From contig CAXXKO010000021.1 in NCBI GenBank assembly GCA_963666705.2, positions 1 through 34,489 of the forward strand: a DNA stretch of 34,489 nt, in the 5' to 3' direction. The DNA is from G963666705 sp963666705 (GTDB lineage Bacteria; Pseudomonadota; Alphaproteobacteria; CADEGL01). This document shows positions 34,038 through 34,489 of this stretch, in pieces. A program made the translations under genes and the position numbers. The notes beneath the pieces are model-generated. The model did no database searches, had not been told where the DNA came from, and worked only from the letters and a program-made list of their open reading frames with translations. How positions within the stretch are numbered: the first letter of the stretch is position 1; each line of letters starts with the position of its first letter.

Positions 34038-34489
34038 CGCCGGGCATAGCCGACCACCCCCTCCACATTGCCTTTGTCGTTACCCTTGCCGGGACGGCCG
34101 TAGCGGTCCTCGAAGAGGTAATGGGACTGCAGCCCGCTGAACGCCCGCGTTCGTTGCCGCGTGCCATCTGACAAGATGCGCGACACCAGACACTTGTCGT
34201 TGTCGTAAAGAATCGATTGGGGAACGCCGCCGAAAAAAACAAAGGCTCTGTTGTGCCCGTCCAGCCAGGCCTCCGTCGTCGCCGCCGGGTAGGCCGCAAC
34301 GAAGCAGGCATCGCTGTGGGGAAGTGTCATGACGAAAAAATGCGCCCGATACTTGACGCCGGCGATGATCGCATCCGCCTCGCCAAAGTCCGCTCGAGCA
34401 TGGCCCGGAGGATGTGACAACGGCACAAACATCTCACGCCGACGAAGGCGCCGTTCCCGAACGTAATCCTTCACGATGGTCTCTTTGCC
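34029..34489 (-). pseudogene. IstA copy 2, middle part, 5' end off window
   Basis: Matches copy 1 istA from ETIVKDYVRERRLRRREMF to VEGVVGYARRNF, so it holds all three catalytic residues (Asp in ADFGEAD, Asp in YDNDK, Glu in NVEG) but is cut off from its C-terminal domain by the outer IS3-family element. The N-terminal 100 or so residues are beyond the right edge. Confidence 0.92.

Larger units (their letters stand above)
29361..34489 (-). mobile_element. IS21-family element B, copy 2 (inverted, interrupted, off right edge)
   Basis: Starts at 29361 with TGTCAACGGCGGAGCAAATT, the right terminal repeat of IS21-B, in the opposite orientation to copy 1. istB and the C-terminal half of istA are the same as in copy 1. 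A single T is missing in a T-run near the end compared with copy 1. istA is split by an IS3-family element (31084-34028). The left end of the element lies beyond the window. Confidence 0.92.

Overview
The window is about two thirds to 70% G+C and looks like a chromosomal segment of a high-GC alphaproteobacterium, possibly Rhodospirillales-like. This rests on the recG / sdhE / mfd arrangement, a glutathione-dependent formaldehyde dehydrogenase, codon use, and the repeat types seen; no rRNA or other marker gene is present to confirm it.

Layout. (1) 1-7735 is ordinary backbone: a DUF1194 secreted protein cut by the left edge, two short-chain dehydrogenases, a membrane-anchored alpha/beta hydrolase, a convergent intergenic repeat region, a SEL1-SPOR protein, a CNT-type nucleoside transporter, and divergently from it a class III alcohol dehydrogenase (S-(hydroxymethyl)glutathione dehydrogenase). 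(2) 7736-13560 is accessory. Two small lower-GC genes of unknown function are followed by a second, partial 3' end of the alcohol dehydrogenase gene. That fragment is split by a nest of insertion sequences: the two ends of a gutted IS21-family element (A), inside it a nearly complete IS21-family element (B), and inside B an IS256-family element with 8-bp target duplications. (3) 13560-18425 is a tightly spaced minus-strand set: a LytM/M23 peptidase, an SbcD/Mre11-like metallophosphoesterase and a Rad50/SbcC/YhaN-like coiled-coil ATPase that has no zinc hook. (4) 18497-28902 is backbone again: a VOC protein, two overlapping paralogous amidases, a DUF502 membrane protein, a second copy of the intergenic repeat, recG, sdhE and mfd. 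(5) 28903-34489 is accessory: the N-terminal part of an AbiTii-type (abortive infection) gene broken by a second copy of IS21-B in the opposite orientation. The istA of that copy is interrupted by an IS3-family element, which is itself interrupted by another, degraded IS3-family element. The IS21-B copy runs off the right edge.

Functionally the backbone covers formaldehyde/nitrosothiol detoxification, nucleoside uptake, cell envelope maintenance, and DNA repair (RecG fork remodelling, Mfd transcription-coupled repair). The most interesting non-standard content is the hookless Mre11/Rad50-like pair, the IS-inactivated AbiTii gene, the low-GC two-gene module lying between an intact and a partial copy of the adh 3' end, and the three-deep IS nesting on both sides of a 16-kb block flanked by inverted IS21-B copies. 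No CRISPR array, tRNA, rRNA, integrase or prophage structural gene was recognised.
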